The notes beneath the pieces are model-generated. The model searched no databases and had not been told where the DNA came from. It saw only the letters and a program-made list of their open reading frames with translations. From Actinomadura geliboluensis (GTDB lineage Bacteria; Actinomycetota; Actinomycetes; Streptosporangiales; Streptosporangiaceae), in contig NZ_VCKZ01000026.1 of the NCBI RefSeq assembly GCF_005889745.1, positions 1 to 39,684 of the forward strand: a DNA stretch of 39,684 nt, in the 5' to 3' direction. Positions 25,193 to 32,833 of this stretch are shown piece after piece; positions within the stretch are counted from its first letter, which is position 1, and the number at the start of each line of letters is the position of its first letter. Position numbers and translations under genes: made by a program.

Positions 25193-26347
25193 ATGGACGT
25201 CCCGTTCGACCCGTTCGCCGGTCCGGGACCGGCCGGGCAGGCCCATCCGCGCCTGGACGAGCTGCGCGAGGCGCATCCGGCGTTCCGCAGCACCGCCGGG
25301 CGGGGCTTCTGGGTGCTGACCCGCCACGACGACGTCCTCACCGCGTTACAGGACCCGGCGACGTTCTCCAGCCGCGCGATCGCCGTCAGCGACCCGAACC
25401 CGCCGTACCAGTGGATCCCGGTCATGCTGGACCCGCCGCTCCACACGACCTGGCGGCGCCTGCTCCGCCCGTTCTTCACCCCGGTGGCCGCCGCAGCCCT
25501 CCGCGACCGCATCACCCGGCACTGCGCCGGCCTGATCGACGGCCTCGTCGCCAAGGGCTCCTGCGACTTCGTCACCGACTTCGCCCGGCTGTATCCGACG
25601 ACCATCTTCCTGGAGCTGATCGGCCTCCCGATCGAGCGGTTCGAGGAGTTCCTGGCCTGGGAGTACGCCATCCTGCACGCGCCGCCGTCCAGCGGCGGGC
25701 GGGCCGCGGCCATGGCGGAGGTGGCCGCCTGCTTCACCGAACTGATCGCCGACCGCCAGGCGCACCCCCGCGACGACCTGGTCAGCGCCGCGACCTCCTT
25801 CACGGTCGACGGGCGTCCCGTCACCGACGAGGAGCTGCTGCAACTCTGCACGCTGCTGTTCCTCGCCGGGCTCGACACCGTCGCGGCGCAGCTGTCCTAC
25901 ATCTTCTGGCACCTGGCCGGGCACGACGCCGACCGGGCCCGCGTCACCGCCGACCCGGACGCCGTCCCCGACATGATCGAGGAGATGCTCCGCGCCTACG
26001 CCATCGTCCTGCCGGCGCGCAGGCTCACCCGCGACGTCGAGCTGCACGGCTGCCCGATGAAGGCCGGGGACATGGTCATGCTCCCGCTCGCGATGGCGAA
26101 CCGCGACCCCCGCGCCGTGTCCGCCGCGCCGTCGTCGGTCGACCTGGACCGTCCCCCGACCCGCCACCTGGCCTTCGGCGCAGGCCCGCACCGCTGCCTC
26201 GGCACCCACCTCGCGCGCCTCGAACTGCAGGTCGCGCTGACCGAGTGGCACGCCCGGATCCCCGACTACCGGATCACGCCCGGGGAGCGTCCGCTCGAAC
26301 ACGCCAGCCTCGTCCTCGGGCTGGACACGCTGCCGCTCAGCTGGTGA
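25193..26347 (+). CDS. Cytochrome P450
   Basis: A 384-aa bacterial class I P450. The I-helix oxygen-activation motif is LAGLDTVAAQ (AGxDT), the K-helix ExxR is EEMLR, and the heme-binding loop is FGAGPHRCLGTHLAR with the Cys thiolate. The AGLDTV variant resembles P450cam more than the AGHETT type. The substrate is unknown; no ferredoxin or reductase gene is adjacent. TGGAGG lies four bases before the ATG. It is convergent with the Imm35-like gene, eight bases apart. Confidence 0.95.
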   Translation: MDVPFDPFAGPGPAGQAHPRLDELREAHPAFRSTAGRGFWVLTRHDDVLTALQDPATFSSRAIAVSDPNPPYQWIPVMLDPPLHTTWRRLLRPFFTPVAAAALRDRITRHCAGLIDGLVAKGSCDFVTDFARLYPTTIFLELIGLPIERFEEFLAWEYAILHAPPSSGGRAAAMAEVAACFTELIADRQAHPRDDLVSAATSFTVDGRPVTDEELLQLCTLLFLAGLDTVAAQLSYIFWHLAGHDADRARVTADPDAVPDMIEEMLRAYAIVLPARRLTRDVELHGCPMKAGDMVMLPLAMANRDPRAVSAAPSSVDLDRPPTRHLAFGAGPHRCLGTHLARLELQVALTEWHARIPDYRITPGERPLEHASLVLGLDTLPLSW

Positions 26348-26355
26348 GGCCCGCC

Positions 26356-27243
26356 TCAGTAGGGGAAGTCCTCCGCCTCGTCGACGTAGCGGGCGAGCCA
26401 CGGCGCCACGTTCGGGCGGGGGAACGCCTCCAGGTCGTTGAGGTAGTGCTCGGGCGCGAGGAGCTGGTCGTCGGGGAACGGGCCGTCGCCGTAGTCGTAG
26501 CTCACGGTCGCCTCGCCGCGGTCGGTGACGGTCAGCACCAGCCGCCACCAGGGCCCGGCGGGCATCTCCGCCGCGGCGAGCCGCTGGTCGCGGACGAGCA
26601 CGGCGACCGGCTCCGGCACCGGCGCGACGACCGTCCGCCGGCGGGACGTGAACCGGAGATGGGCGATCTCGGCGGACACCGTGAACGCGAACTCCGCGCG
26701 CAGCCACTCCCATCCCGGCGGCCCGAGCATGGCCAGTTCCTGCACGATCGGCTCGATCAGCCGCGCGGCCCGCGCCGCCTCCGCGCCGCCCGCGCCCGCC
26801 GCGCCGCCCGGCTCGGGGCCGACGACGGTGAACTCGCCGGCGGCCGGCCCGTCCTGGTCGCCGTCCTGCTCCAGCCACCGCACGAACTCGGCCATGTACT
26901 CGTCGGCGTCGAGCCCGGCGCGCGGGGGCCACGTGTCACGCGGGGGCCGCGGGTCGTTCCCGGACTGGACGGCGCGCTCCCGCGCGGTGAACTCGTCCTG
27001 CGCGACCTGCGGCGGCACCGACGACGACACCTCCTCGACGCGGCCGGAGTCGCCCACCAGGAACACCGACCGCCCCACCGGGAGGTCGAGGAACGCCATC
27101 GGGTCGCTCTCGTCGACCTCCACCGGCGCGTACACGCTCCAGCCCGCCGCGAAACGGTCCGCCGCCAATCCGGTCGTGGGGTAATCCAGGCCGTGCGAGC
27201 GGATCCATTCCACCACGAGGGAAATCGCTTGCGCGGCGTCCAT
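26356..27243 (-). CDS. Imm35/YrhB-like immunity-type protein
   Basis: A 295-aa cytosolic protein. The N-terminal 85 residues resemble the immunity protein 35 (YrhB) domain: a helix, then WSVYAPVEV, then a small-hydrophobic strand VFLVGDSGRVEEVSS. A low-complexity Ala/Gly linker (about residues 130-160) leads to a C-terminal domain with WWRLVLTVTDRGEATVSYDY and FPRPNVAPWLARY, similar in style to immunity proteins of polymorphic toxin systems. No toxin gene is adjacent, so it may be an orphan. The ATG has GGAGG eight bases upstream. Assignment is moderate. Confidence 0.6.
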   Translation of the reverse strand: MDAAQAISLVVEWIRSHGLDYPTTGLAADRFAAGWSVYAPVEVDESDPMAFLDLPVGRSVFLVGDSGRVEEVSSSVPPQVAQDEFTARERAVQSGNDPRPPRDTWPPRAGLDADEYMAEFVRWLEQDGDQDGPAAGEFTVVGPEPGGAAGAGGAEAARAARLIEPIVQELAMLGPPGWEWLRAEFAFTVSAEIAHLRFTSRRRTVVAPVPEPVAVLVRDQRLAAAEMPAGPWWRLVLTVTDRGEATVSYDYGDGPFPDDQLLAPEHYLNDLEAFPRPNVAPWLARYVDEAEDFPY

Positions 27244-27271
27244 TCGTCCGGCCTCCTGCGTGTCGTTCAGG

Positions 27272-27287
27272 TCACCCTATGTGGTGA
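27272..27287. promoter_or_regulatory. Inverted repeat over the -10 box of the Imm35-like gene
   Basis: TCACC-CTATGT-GGTGA. On the minus strand TAGGGT (27274-27279) matches TANNNT and lies inside the repeat, so a bound protein would block the promoter. Confidence 0.45.
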
Positions 27288-27387
27288 GCCGGTCGCACGG
27301 AAGCGGCCCGGCGACACCGGAGCGCGGAGGCGCATCTCACAGCGCGGGCCCTTTCCCGGCGCGGCACGGAAGGACCACTCTGAACCG

Positions 27388-27975
27388 ATGGAGGCGACCA
27401 TCGCCGGTGACCACATCCTTTTCCAGCGGTACGGCTTTCGGGGGGCCACGGTCCACCCCGCCGGAATGATCACGCGTGAGCGGATCCGCGACGCCGACTG
27501 GAAGGGCATGCGACCCGAGATCCGGACGACCTCCGGCGAGACCCTGTTCCTCTCTTGGCGGCAGCAGGCCGAGCTTGAACGGTTCTGCGGCCGCAACGGC
27601 GTCGTCAGGAGATTCCGCTTCGACGTCTGGGGTGATCTCCTCGAACCGTTCCTCGACACCCGCTTCGAGCCCGAACAGGAACGCGCGACCCTCGCCCGAT
27701 TGGGCGGCGCCGGATTCTCCTCGCGGGAGGTCGCCGAGATCCGGCGGCGCCTCACTCCGCTGATGCACGCCTACAACTTCGACGCCATGGTGTGGGAGTG
27801 GGCCTATCTCGGCCTGTTCGACCTCCTCAACGCCGCGAATGCGCCCGTCGTCGACCAGGGCATCCGGGACGGGCTCGGTGAACCGGCGGCGTTCTACGAC
27901 TGGACAATGGCGATCGCCGACCGGCCGCGTTCGTCCGAACTCGGAATCGAGGGAAGCGAAGCAGATGCATCCTGA
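27388..27975 (+). CDS. Hypothetical protein, 195 aa
   Basis: A soluble, charged protein beginning MEATIAGDHILFQRYGF, with no signal peptide or membrane segment. It has an aromatic-rich middle (MVWEWAYLGLFDLL) and basic and acidic helices. I do not recognise a family. CACTCT six bases before the ATG is a weak -10-like box. Its last 11 bases overlap the start of the proline iminopeptidase gene, so the two are co-transcribed and possibly coupled. Confidence 0.7.
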   Translation: MEATIAGDHILFQRYGFRGATVHPAGMITRERIRDADWKGMRPEIRTTSGETLFLSWRQQAELERFCGRNGVVRRFRFDVWGDLLEPFLDTRFEPEQERATLARLGGAGFSSREVAEIRRRLTPLMHAYNFDAMVWEWAYLGLFDLLNAANAPVVDQGIRDGLGEPAAFYDWTMAIADRPRSSELGIEGSEADAS

Positions 27976-28921
27976 GCGCGCGCCGTACGAGACGGGAATG
28001 CTCGATGTCGGTGACGGCGAGCGGGTGTACTGGGAGGTCAGCGGCAATCCCCGGGGAAAGCCGGCGCTGGTCGTCCACGGCGGCCCCGGGTCGGGGCGCA
28101 GCCCCGGCATGCGCCGCTTCTTCGACCCGGAGCGCTACCGCGTCGTCCTGTTCGACCAGCGCGGCTGCGGGCGCAGCACCCCGCACGCGAGCGACCCGGA
28201 GACGGGCCTGGAGCACAACACCACCTGGCATCTTGTCGCCGACATGGAACGGCTCCGCGAGCACCTCGGCATCGAGCGCTGGCTGCTGTACGGCGGTTCG
28301 TGGGGTTCGACGCTGCTGCTCGCCTACGCGGAGGAGTACCCGGAGCGCGTGTCGGAGATCGTCATCGCGAGCGTCACCACCACGCGGCGATCGGAGATCG
28401 ACTGGCTCTACCGGGGCGTCGGACGCTTCTTCCCCGAGCAGTGGGAGCGGTTCGCCGCGCGCGCACCCGGTGCCCGGACCGGCGGCGAGATCACCGCCGC
28501 CTACGCGCGCCTGATGGAGCATCCCGACGCCTTCATGCGGGAGCAGATCGCGGCCGACTGGTGCGCCTGGGAGGACGCCGTCCTGTCCGGGGAGACGAAG
28601 GGTGCGGAGAACCCGTACGGCGATCGCCCGCCGGCGGCGCGGTTGGCGCTGGTGCGCATCTGCGCCCACTACTTCTCGCACGGCGCGTGGCTGGACGAGG
28701 GAGTGCTGCTGCGGAAGGCGAGCCGGCTGGCGGGCATTCCGGGCGTGCTCGTCCACGGGCGGCTGGACATGGGCGGGCCTCTCGGCACGGCCTGGGAGCT
28801 CAGCCGGGCCTGGCCCGGCTCGGAACTGATCGTCGTGGAGGACGCGGGCCATCTTGGGAGCGCGGCGGTGCGCGGCCATGTCGTCAGGGCTCTCGACGCC
28901 TTCGCGGCGGGAGCGGCGTGA
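27965..28921 (+). CDS. pip: Proline iminopeptidase (S33 alpha/beta hydrolase)
   Basis: A 318-aa peptidase that removes N-terminal proline from peptides. The S33 features are all present: HGGPGSGRSPGMRRFFDP, DQRGCGRSTPHA, the nucleophile GGSWGSTLLLAYAE, and the late HGRLDMGGP (Asp) and DAGHLG (His). GAGGGAAG lies nine bases before the ATG. It overlaps the upstream hypothetical gene. Released proline could feed the proline dehydrogenase encoded elsewhere in the window. Confidence 0.92.
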   Translation: MHPERAPYETGMLDVGDGERVYWEVSGNPRGKPALVVHGGPGSGRSPGMRRFFDPERYRVVLFDQRGCGRSTPHASDPETGLEHNTTWHLVADMERLREHLGIERWLLYGGSWGSTLLLAYAEEYPERVSEIVIASVTTTRRSEIDWLYRGVGRFFPEQWERFAARAPGARTGGEITAAYARLMEHPDAFMREQIAADWCAWEDAVLSGETKGAENPYGDRPPAARLALVRICAHYFSHGAWLDEGVLLRKASRLAGIPGVLVHGRLDMGGPLGTAWELSRAWPGSELIVVEDAGHLGSAAVRGHVVRALDAFAAGAA

Positions 28922-28940
28922 CCCCCGGGGACGCGATTTA

Positions 28941-28952
28941 GCCGGAACCGGC
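28941..28952. other. Short palindrome after the iminopeptidase gene
   Basis: GCCGG-AA-CCGGC, 19 bases after the stop. It could be a weak terminator. The remaining gap to the NBR1 gene shows no other clear element. Confidence 0.3.
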
Positions 28953-29132
28953 CACGGCTGCGAGGTTTGGGTAAGGGCGCCGCGGGTGAAACGCCGAGCT
29001 CCGCCGATGGCACGGCTGCGTGACCTGGGGGCGTCAGTGCGTCCTGACAGCGCTTTCACCGGCGGCGTCATACCGGCGTTGGTCCACTGAAAATTGCGAT
29101 GGTTGCGCCGGGAATAGGACTTCTGCAAGATC

Positions 29133-30116
29133 ATGGCTGGTGTACTCCGCGCGTCCGGGAAACCGCGACGCGCGGCGGGACCTCCGTCACCGATCGCCTC
29201 CGGTCAGCGGACGGCAGGACTGGAGCAAGCCTTGCCCGAGGGCGCCAGCTCAACGCCGGCGGAAGGAAAGCGAGAGCGGCAGGAACGGTTCGCCAGGGAC
29301 CTGCGGGCCCTGCGCGCCGCCGCGGGCAACCCGTCGTTCCGCACCATGGCCGGCAAGTCGGGCACCGTCAGCCATACGACGCTGCACGAGGCGGCGAAGG
29401 GCATCCGCTTCCCGAGCTGGCTGACGACGAAGGCGTTCGTCGAGGTGTGCGGCGGCGACGTCGAGGAGTGGCGCGCCCGCTGGTCCGCCGCGCTCGGCAC
29501 CGAGGAGGCCCCCGAGGCCGAGGCGGGCGTCATGGAGCCGGCAGCGGGCGCGGACGACCCGGACGAGCACCGGGACATCGTCGAGGTGCCGGGTGACGGC
29601 CCCGGGAGGCCCGTGCGCAGGTACGTCGTCGTCGGTGCGGCCTGCTGCGGGCTGCTGATCGCCGGGGCGGCGTCCTGGTACCTGCGGCAGGCCGACGATG
29701 ACGTGCGTCCCGGGACGCGCGCCACCGAGGCCCGGGAGACGCCGCCGCCCAGCCCTCTCATCAGCGGCGACAGGAGCACGTTCGTCGGCGACGTCACCAT
29801 TCCCGACGGGACGTCGGTGAAAGTCGGCCGGCGGTTCGTCAAGACGTGGGAGATCAGGAACAGCGGGACCGCGCAATGGCACGGAAGATTCCTGCAAAGG
29901 GCGGATCTGCCGGCTGACAACGGAACCTGCTCGACGCCCGGAAAGGTCCGGGTCCCCGACACCGCGCCCGGAAAGCGAGTGCGGATCAGCGTCCCGGTCG
30001 TCGCGCCGAGCCGTCCGGGCTCCTGCTGGGTCGGCTGGAAGATGGTGGACGGCCGCGGACAGCAGTTCCTCCCCGGCGCGAGACCCATCTACTTCGTGGT
30101 CAACGTCGTCGAGTAG
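29133..30116 (+). CDS. HTH-transmembrane-NBR1-Ig domain protein
   Basis: A 327-aa protein with three parts. An N-terminal helix-turn-helix region (about residues 48-110) includes FRTMAGKSGTVSHTTLHEA and is of the XRE-like kind found in actinomycete membrane regulators. A single transmembrane segment lies at about 168-187 (VVVGAACCGLLIAGAASW). The extracytoplasmic C-terminus is an NBR1-type Ig-like domain (FVGDVTIPDGTSVKVGRRF, TWEIRNSGTAQW). The topology suggests a one-component membrane sensor-regulator. An in-frame TTG at 29232 with GGAG upstream may be the true start. A secreted-protein gene follows on the same strand. Confidence 0.8.
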   Translation: MAGVLRASGKPRRAAGPPSPIASGQRTAGLEQALPEGASSTPAEGKRERQERFARDLRALRAAAGNPSFRTMAGKSGTVSHTTLHEAAKGIRFPSWLTTKAFVEVCGGDVEEWRARWSAALGTEEAPEAEAGVMEPAAGADDPDEHRDIVEVPGDGPGRPVRRYVVVGAACCGLLIAGAASWYLRQADDDVRPGTRATEARETPPPSPLISGDRSTFVGDVTIPDGTSVKVGRRFVKTWEIRNSGTAQWHGRFLQRADLPADNGTCSTPGKVRVPDTAPGKRVRISVPVVAPSRPGSCWVGWKMVDGRGQQFLPGARPIYFVVNVVE

Positions 30117-30137
30117 CAGGTACGCCCGTCCCACGGC

Positions 30138-30162
30138 TGTCAGACAATGTCACGCCTTGTCA
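30138..30162. repeat. Three TGTCA repeats with exact 10-bp spacing
   Basis: TGTCA occurs at 30138, 30148 and 30158, on one face of the helix, between the NBR1 gene and the secreted-protein gene. A direct-repeat regulator site is inferred. Confidence 0.4.
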
Positions 30163-30247
30163 GGTGCCATACCGGACAACACCGCCCACTGCGAGTCTGG
30201 CGCCGTCCGCGCTCGAACGGACCCCGAACAGAAGGGCGATCGACGTC

Positions 30248-30658
30248 ATGAACCTCGCCAAGACGGCCCTGGCCGGCCTCCTCGCCGTGCCCGCGGTCGT
30301 GGGAATTCCCGCCGTCGCCAACGCCGAATCCGCGCCCGGCTGCTCCGGCACCGTGCAGATCGGCAGCACCGCGCACATCTACTCGGGCGGCCAGACCTTC
30401 GCCTCGGTGAAGCAGTTCAAGGGCTGCGGAAAGAACTGGTCCTACGTGTACGTGTGGGAGGGCTACCGCAATTCGCACAGTTCCTGGAACGCGTGCGCCG
30501 CCGTCGGTGACAACAACACGAGGACGCTCGAAGGCACCCAGTGCCGGACCAAGGCCAAGGAGGTCTGGTCGCTCGGTACCAACACCCTCGCGCACTGCAC
30601 GCAGGCCATCGGCTGGATCCCGAACGGCGCGTCCGCCAAGACGAGCGAGCGCTGCTGA
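30248..30658 (+). CDS. Small secreted cysteine-rich protein
   Basis: A 136-aa precursor with a Sec signal peptide (MNLAKTALAGLLAVPAVVG, cleavage probably after AVANA at residue 26). The mature chain of about 110 residues has six cysteines, enough for three disulfides, and many Ser/Asn/Gly/Trp/Tyr residues. I recognise no family. The start codon begins a typical signal peptide, with GAAGGG upstream at a long spacing. It follows the HTH-NBR1 gene and ends at a very strong terminator. An exported interaction or inhibitor protein is one possibility. Confidence 0.75.
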   Translation: MNLAKTALAGLLAVPAVVGIPAVANAESAPGCSGTVQIGSTAHIYSGGQTFASVKQFKGCGKNWSYVYVWEGYRNSHSSWNACAAVGDNNTRTLEGTQCRTKAKEVWSLGTNTLAHCTQAIGWIPNGASAKTSERC

Positions 30659-30667
30659 GAAGAGGAA

Positions 30668-30706
30668 CCCGCCGTGGGCGGTGCCGGCGGCACCGCCCAC
30701 GGCGGG
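30668..30706. terminator. Perfect 18-bp bidirectional terminator
   Basis: CCCGCCGTGGGCGGTGCC (30668-30685) and its exact reverse complement (30689-30706) around a three-base loop. It lies between the convergent secreted-protein and RNHCP genes and should serve both. Confidence 0.85.
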
Positions 30707-30708
30707 CT

Positions 30709-31119
30709 TCACAGGGTGAGCATCGTGCGGGTGGCGATGGCCCCGTCCTGGAGCGGTTTCAGCGCCAGGCGCATCAGGACCAGGACGTTGTCGTCACCGG
30801 CGATGCGGTTGGCGCTGACCTTCTCGCAGGTCTGGCACTGATGGATGATCATCCACTCGCCGTCGGAGCGCGCGGACAGCGTCAGCGGCTCCATGCGCCG
30901 GCGGCACGCGGACGCCCGGTCGCCCGGGACGCGGTGGTCCACGTGCAGGCTGACCAGGCAGTTCGGGCAGTGGTTGCGGTGGGCGCTGCCCGGCGCGTCC
31001 AGGGACACGTCGAGCCGGCACCCCACGCAGCGGAAGGCACCGGCGCGCCCGCCCTCGATGTGCAGGACGTCCTTGTGCCGCTGGGGCCGCCGCCCCCGCG
31101 GGCTCTTTCGCCGCGGCAT
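30709..31119 (-). CDS. RNHCP domain zinc-ribbon protein (second of tandem pair)
   Basis: A 136-aa protein with the diagnostic RNHCPNCL segment near residue 48, preceded by FRCVGCRLDVS and followed by the CQTC pair in the HQCQTCEKVSANRI segment. Three Cys pairs suggest zinc binding. Function unknown. The N-terminus has an additional Arg/Lys-rich stretch (MPRRKSPRGRRPQRHK) that could bind nucleic acid. It starts one base after the stop of the upstream paralogue, so the two are translationally coupled. Confidence 0.85.
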   Translation of the reverse strand: MPRRKSPRGRRPQRHKDVLHIEGGRAGAFRCVGCRLDVSLDAPGSAHRNHCPNCLVSLHVDHRVPGDRASACRRRMEPLTLSARSDGEWMIIHQCQTCEKVSANRIAGDDNVLVLMRLALKPLQDGAIATRTMLTL

Positions 31120-31120
31120 G

Positions 31121-31456
31121 TCAGAACGACCCGAACGGTTCGAGCGGGAACGGCGGCTGCGCCAGCGGGCGCACCGCCATGCGCATGAGGATGAGCTGGT
31201 TGTCGTCCGAGCACACCGGGTTGGACGTGAGCAGGTCGCAGCCCACGCAGCGATGGATGACCATCCAGTCGCCGGTGCGGAGCACCGCGATGGCGATGGG
31301 CATCATGCGCGAGCGGCAGTCGCTCCGGCCGCCTTCGATGTGGTCGGTGACGTGCTCTGAGTGCAGGCACGCAGGGCAGTGGTTGCGGCGCGTACCGTCG
31401 GACGCGCGGACGGTGACGGTCAGACCGCATTTGATGCAGAGAAAGGTGTCGGACAC
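31121..31456 (-). CDS. RNHCP domain zinc-ribbon protein (first of tandem pair)
   Basis: A 111-aa paralogue of the next gene: FLCIKCGLTV, RRNHCPACLHSEHV, HRCVGCDLLTSNPVCSDDN and LILMRMAVRPL align with it throughout. The GTG start at 31456 has AAGGAG seven bases upstream. A perfect palindrome (GGTGTC-G-GACACC, 31445-31457) spans the start codon. The duplicated pair forms a two-gene operon of unknown role. Confidence 0.85.
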   Translation of the reverse strand: MSDTFLCIKCGLTVTVRASDGTRRNHCPACLHSEHVTDHIEGGRSDCRSRMMPIAIAVLRTGDWMVIHRCVGCDLLTSNPVCSDDNQLILMRMAVRPLAQPPFPLEPFGSF

Positions 31457-31457
31457 C
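31445..31457. promoter_or_regulatory. Palindrome spanning the RNHCP start codon
   Basis: GGTGTC-G-GACACC covers the GTG. With a one-base centre it suits a protein-binding site better than an RNA hairpin. Confidence 0.35.
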
Positions 31458-31500
31458 CGGATGCTCCTTGCTGAGAGTCGTCAAAAGACAGCAAGAGGCG

Positions 31501-31550
31501 GCCGAGCGGTCTCGGCGAACGGCTACGGAATGCGCCGAGTAACGCTCGGC
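31501..31550. repeat. Twin inverted repeats GCCGAG-N4/5-CTCGGC
   Basis: Copy 1: GCCGAG-CGGT-CTCGGC (31501-31516). Copy 2: GCCGAG-TAACG-CTCGGC (31534-31550). Starts are 33 bases apart. They lie 45-94 bases upstream of the RNHCP operon and form two operator copies or two leader hairpins. Confidence 0.5.
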
Positions 31551-31669
31551 ACGGGCCGGGACATAAACCCTCTTCCTAAGGCACAAGGCCAGGTACATGC
31601 GATCTGGTCGGCTCACCAGCGTAGACACCGCCCCACGCCGCACGCGACTGGTTTTCCCGGCCCTCCGTG

Positions 31670-32689
31670 TCAGGTCAGCGCTGCGATGGCGGTGTCAACG
31701 TCGGCTTCCGTTGTGTAGAGGTGGAAGGCCAGGCGCGCCGCGCCGTTGCGGACAGAGGCCCGGATGCCCGCCGCCGCGAGCCGCTCGGCCGCGTCCGGGC
31801 GGGTGACGGTGGCGATCGCGCTGTCGCCGGGCGGCAGACCGAGGCCGCTCCGGAACCGGTTGGCCATCCGCAGGTCATGGTCGTGGATCGGGCCTATGCC
31901 GATCTCCAGGAGCAGTTGCAGCGCGGGGGCGGCCGCGACGTAGGAGAACCAGGGCGCGGCGATGTCGAACCGGCGGGCGTCCTCGGCCAGCCGCAGCGGC
32001 GGACCGTAGGAGGCGTCGCCGTCACCGGCGTACCAGTTGGCGGCGAGCGGCCGGATGCGGTCGCGCACGGCCGGGCTCACGTAGCAGAAGGCGGTGCCGC
32101 GCGGGCACATCAGCCATTTGTAGGCCGAGACGGCGAGGACGTCGAAGGACGTCGCGTCGACCGGGAGCCAGCCGACCGCCTGGGTGGCGTCGGCGACCAC
32201 GAGCGCGCCGTGCGCGCGTGCTGCGGCGACGACCTCGGCCGCCGCGGCGACCTCACCCGTCGCGGACTGGACGAGGCTGAAGGCGACCGCGTCGGTGCGC
32301 TCGTCGATCGCGCGGGGCAGGTCGGCGGGCGGCACCGTGTGCACGTCGAGGTCATGCACGAGCCAGGGGAACAGGTTCGAGGTCTGTTCGATGTCGGGGA
32401 CGACGACCCGCGAACCGGGCGGCAGCGAGGCCGCGACCGGGGCCAGTACCTGCGAGGCGGAGGCGCCCACGGCCACGTCGCCGGGCGCGACGCCGACCAG
32501 GCGCGCGAACGCGGTGCGCGCCCGACCGGTGGACCGGTCCCATTTGTCCCAGCCGTTGGCCCCGCGGCGCCACTCGGCCAGCGCGCTCTGCAGCGCGTCG
32601 AACGCGGGCGCCGGCGGTACGCCGTAGCTCGCGGTGTTCAGCCATCCCGGCTCCAGGTCCCACAGATGTACCGCGTCAGCCAGATTCAC
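31670..32689 (-). CDS. Class V aminotransferase-fold PLP enzyme
   Basis: A 339-aa PLP-dependent enzyme of the NifS/isopenicillin-epimerase-like class V group. VVADATQAVGWLPVD contains the Asp that contacts the pyridine ring, and the PLP lysine is in LAVSAYKWLMCPRG. WLNTASYGVPP at the N-terminus is typical of the group. The reaction could be aminotransfer, epimerisation or desulfuration. The GTG at 32689 follows a TANNNT box by seven bases. It is divergent from the DrrAB-like exporter, with which it shares a 144-base regulatory region. Confidence 0.87.
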   Translation of the reverse strand: MNLADAVHLWDLEPGWLNTASYGVPPAPAFDALQSALAEWRRGANGWDKWDRSTGRARTAFARLVGVAPGDVAVGASASQVLAPVAASLPPGSRVVVPDIEQTSNLFPWLVHDLDVHTVPPADLPRAIDERTDAVAFSLVQSATGEVAAAAEVVAAARAHGALVVADATQAVGWLPVDATSFDVLAVSAYKWLMCPRGTAFCYVSPAVRDRIRPLAANWYAGDGDASYGPPLRLAEDARRFDIAAPWFSYVAAAPALQLLLEIGIGPIHDHDLRMANRFRSGLGLPPGDSAIATVTRPDAAERLAAAGIRASVRNGAARLAFHLYTTEADVDTAIAALT

Positions 32690-32696
32690 CCTGGTG

Positions 32697-32702
32697 AGCC
32701 TA
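32697..32702 (-). promoter_or_regulatory. Predicted -10 box of the class V aminotransferase gene
   Basis: TAGGCT on the minus strand ends seven bases before the GTG; leaderless start inferred. Confidence 0.45.
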
Positions 32703-32745
32703 AAAGGGGGCAGAGAGGCAGCCCGCAGTGGGTGCGCGGGCGGGT

Positions 32746-32771
32746 GACCCGGCGCTTGCGGGCGCCGGGTC
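32746..32771. promoter_or_regulatory. 10-bp perfect inverted repeat between divergent genes
   Basis: GACCCGGCGC-TTGCGG-GCGCCGGGTC. Between divergent promoters a terminator is not expected, so an operator or structural element is more likely. Confidence 0.5.
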
Positions 32772-32781
32772 GCGAAACCAT

Positions 32782-32826
32782 GTGAAGCCGGGGTGAAAGC
32801 GGGGTGAAGGCGGCGGGCCCCAGTGT
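32782..32826 (+). promoter_or_regulatory. Three 11-bp direct repeats and -10 box of the DrrAB-like exporter
   Basis: GTGAAGCCGGG, GTGAAAGCGGG and GTGAAGGCGGC are contiguous (32782-32814). A -10-like CAGTGT (32821-32826) follows, and the ATG comes seven bases later. The repeats replace a -35 box, as at activator-dependent SARP or PHO-box promoters. Confidence 0.6.
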
Positions 32827-32833
32827 TCTCCGC

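Noticed and set aside
27272..27287. TCACC-N6-GGTGA as a BldD site
   Set aside because: The half-site spacing is longer than in the BldD consensus and the inner fixed bases do not match.
25159..27387. Very long open frame running through the P450 and Imm35-like genes into the hypothetical protein
   Set aside because: Only the part from 27388 has natural composition; the rest is a GC-driven shadow of genes in other frames or on the other strand.
30668..30706. Large perfect inverted repeat as a mobile-element end or attachment site
   Set aside because: Its position between two convergent genes and its three-base loop fit an ordinary bidirectional terminator.
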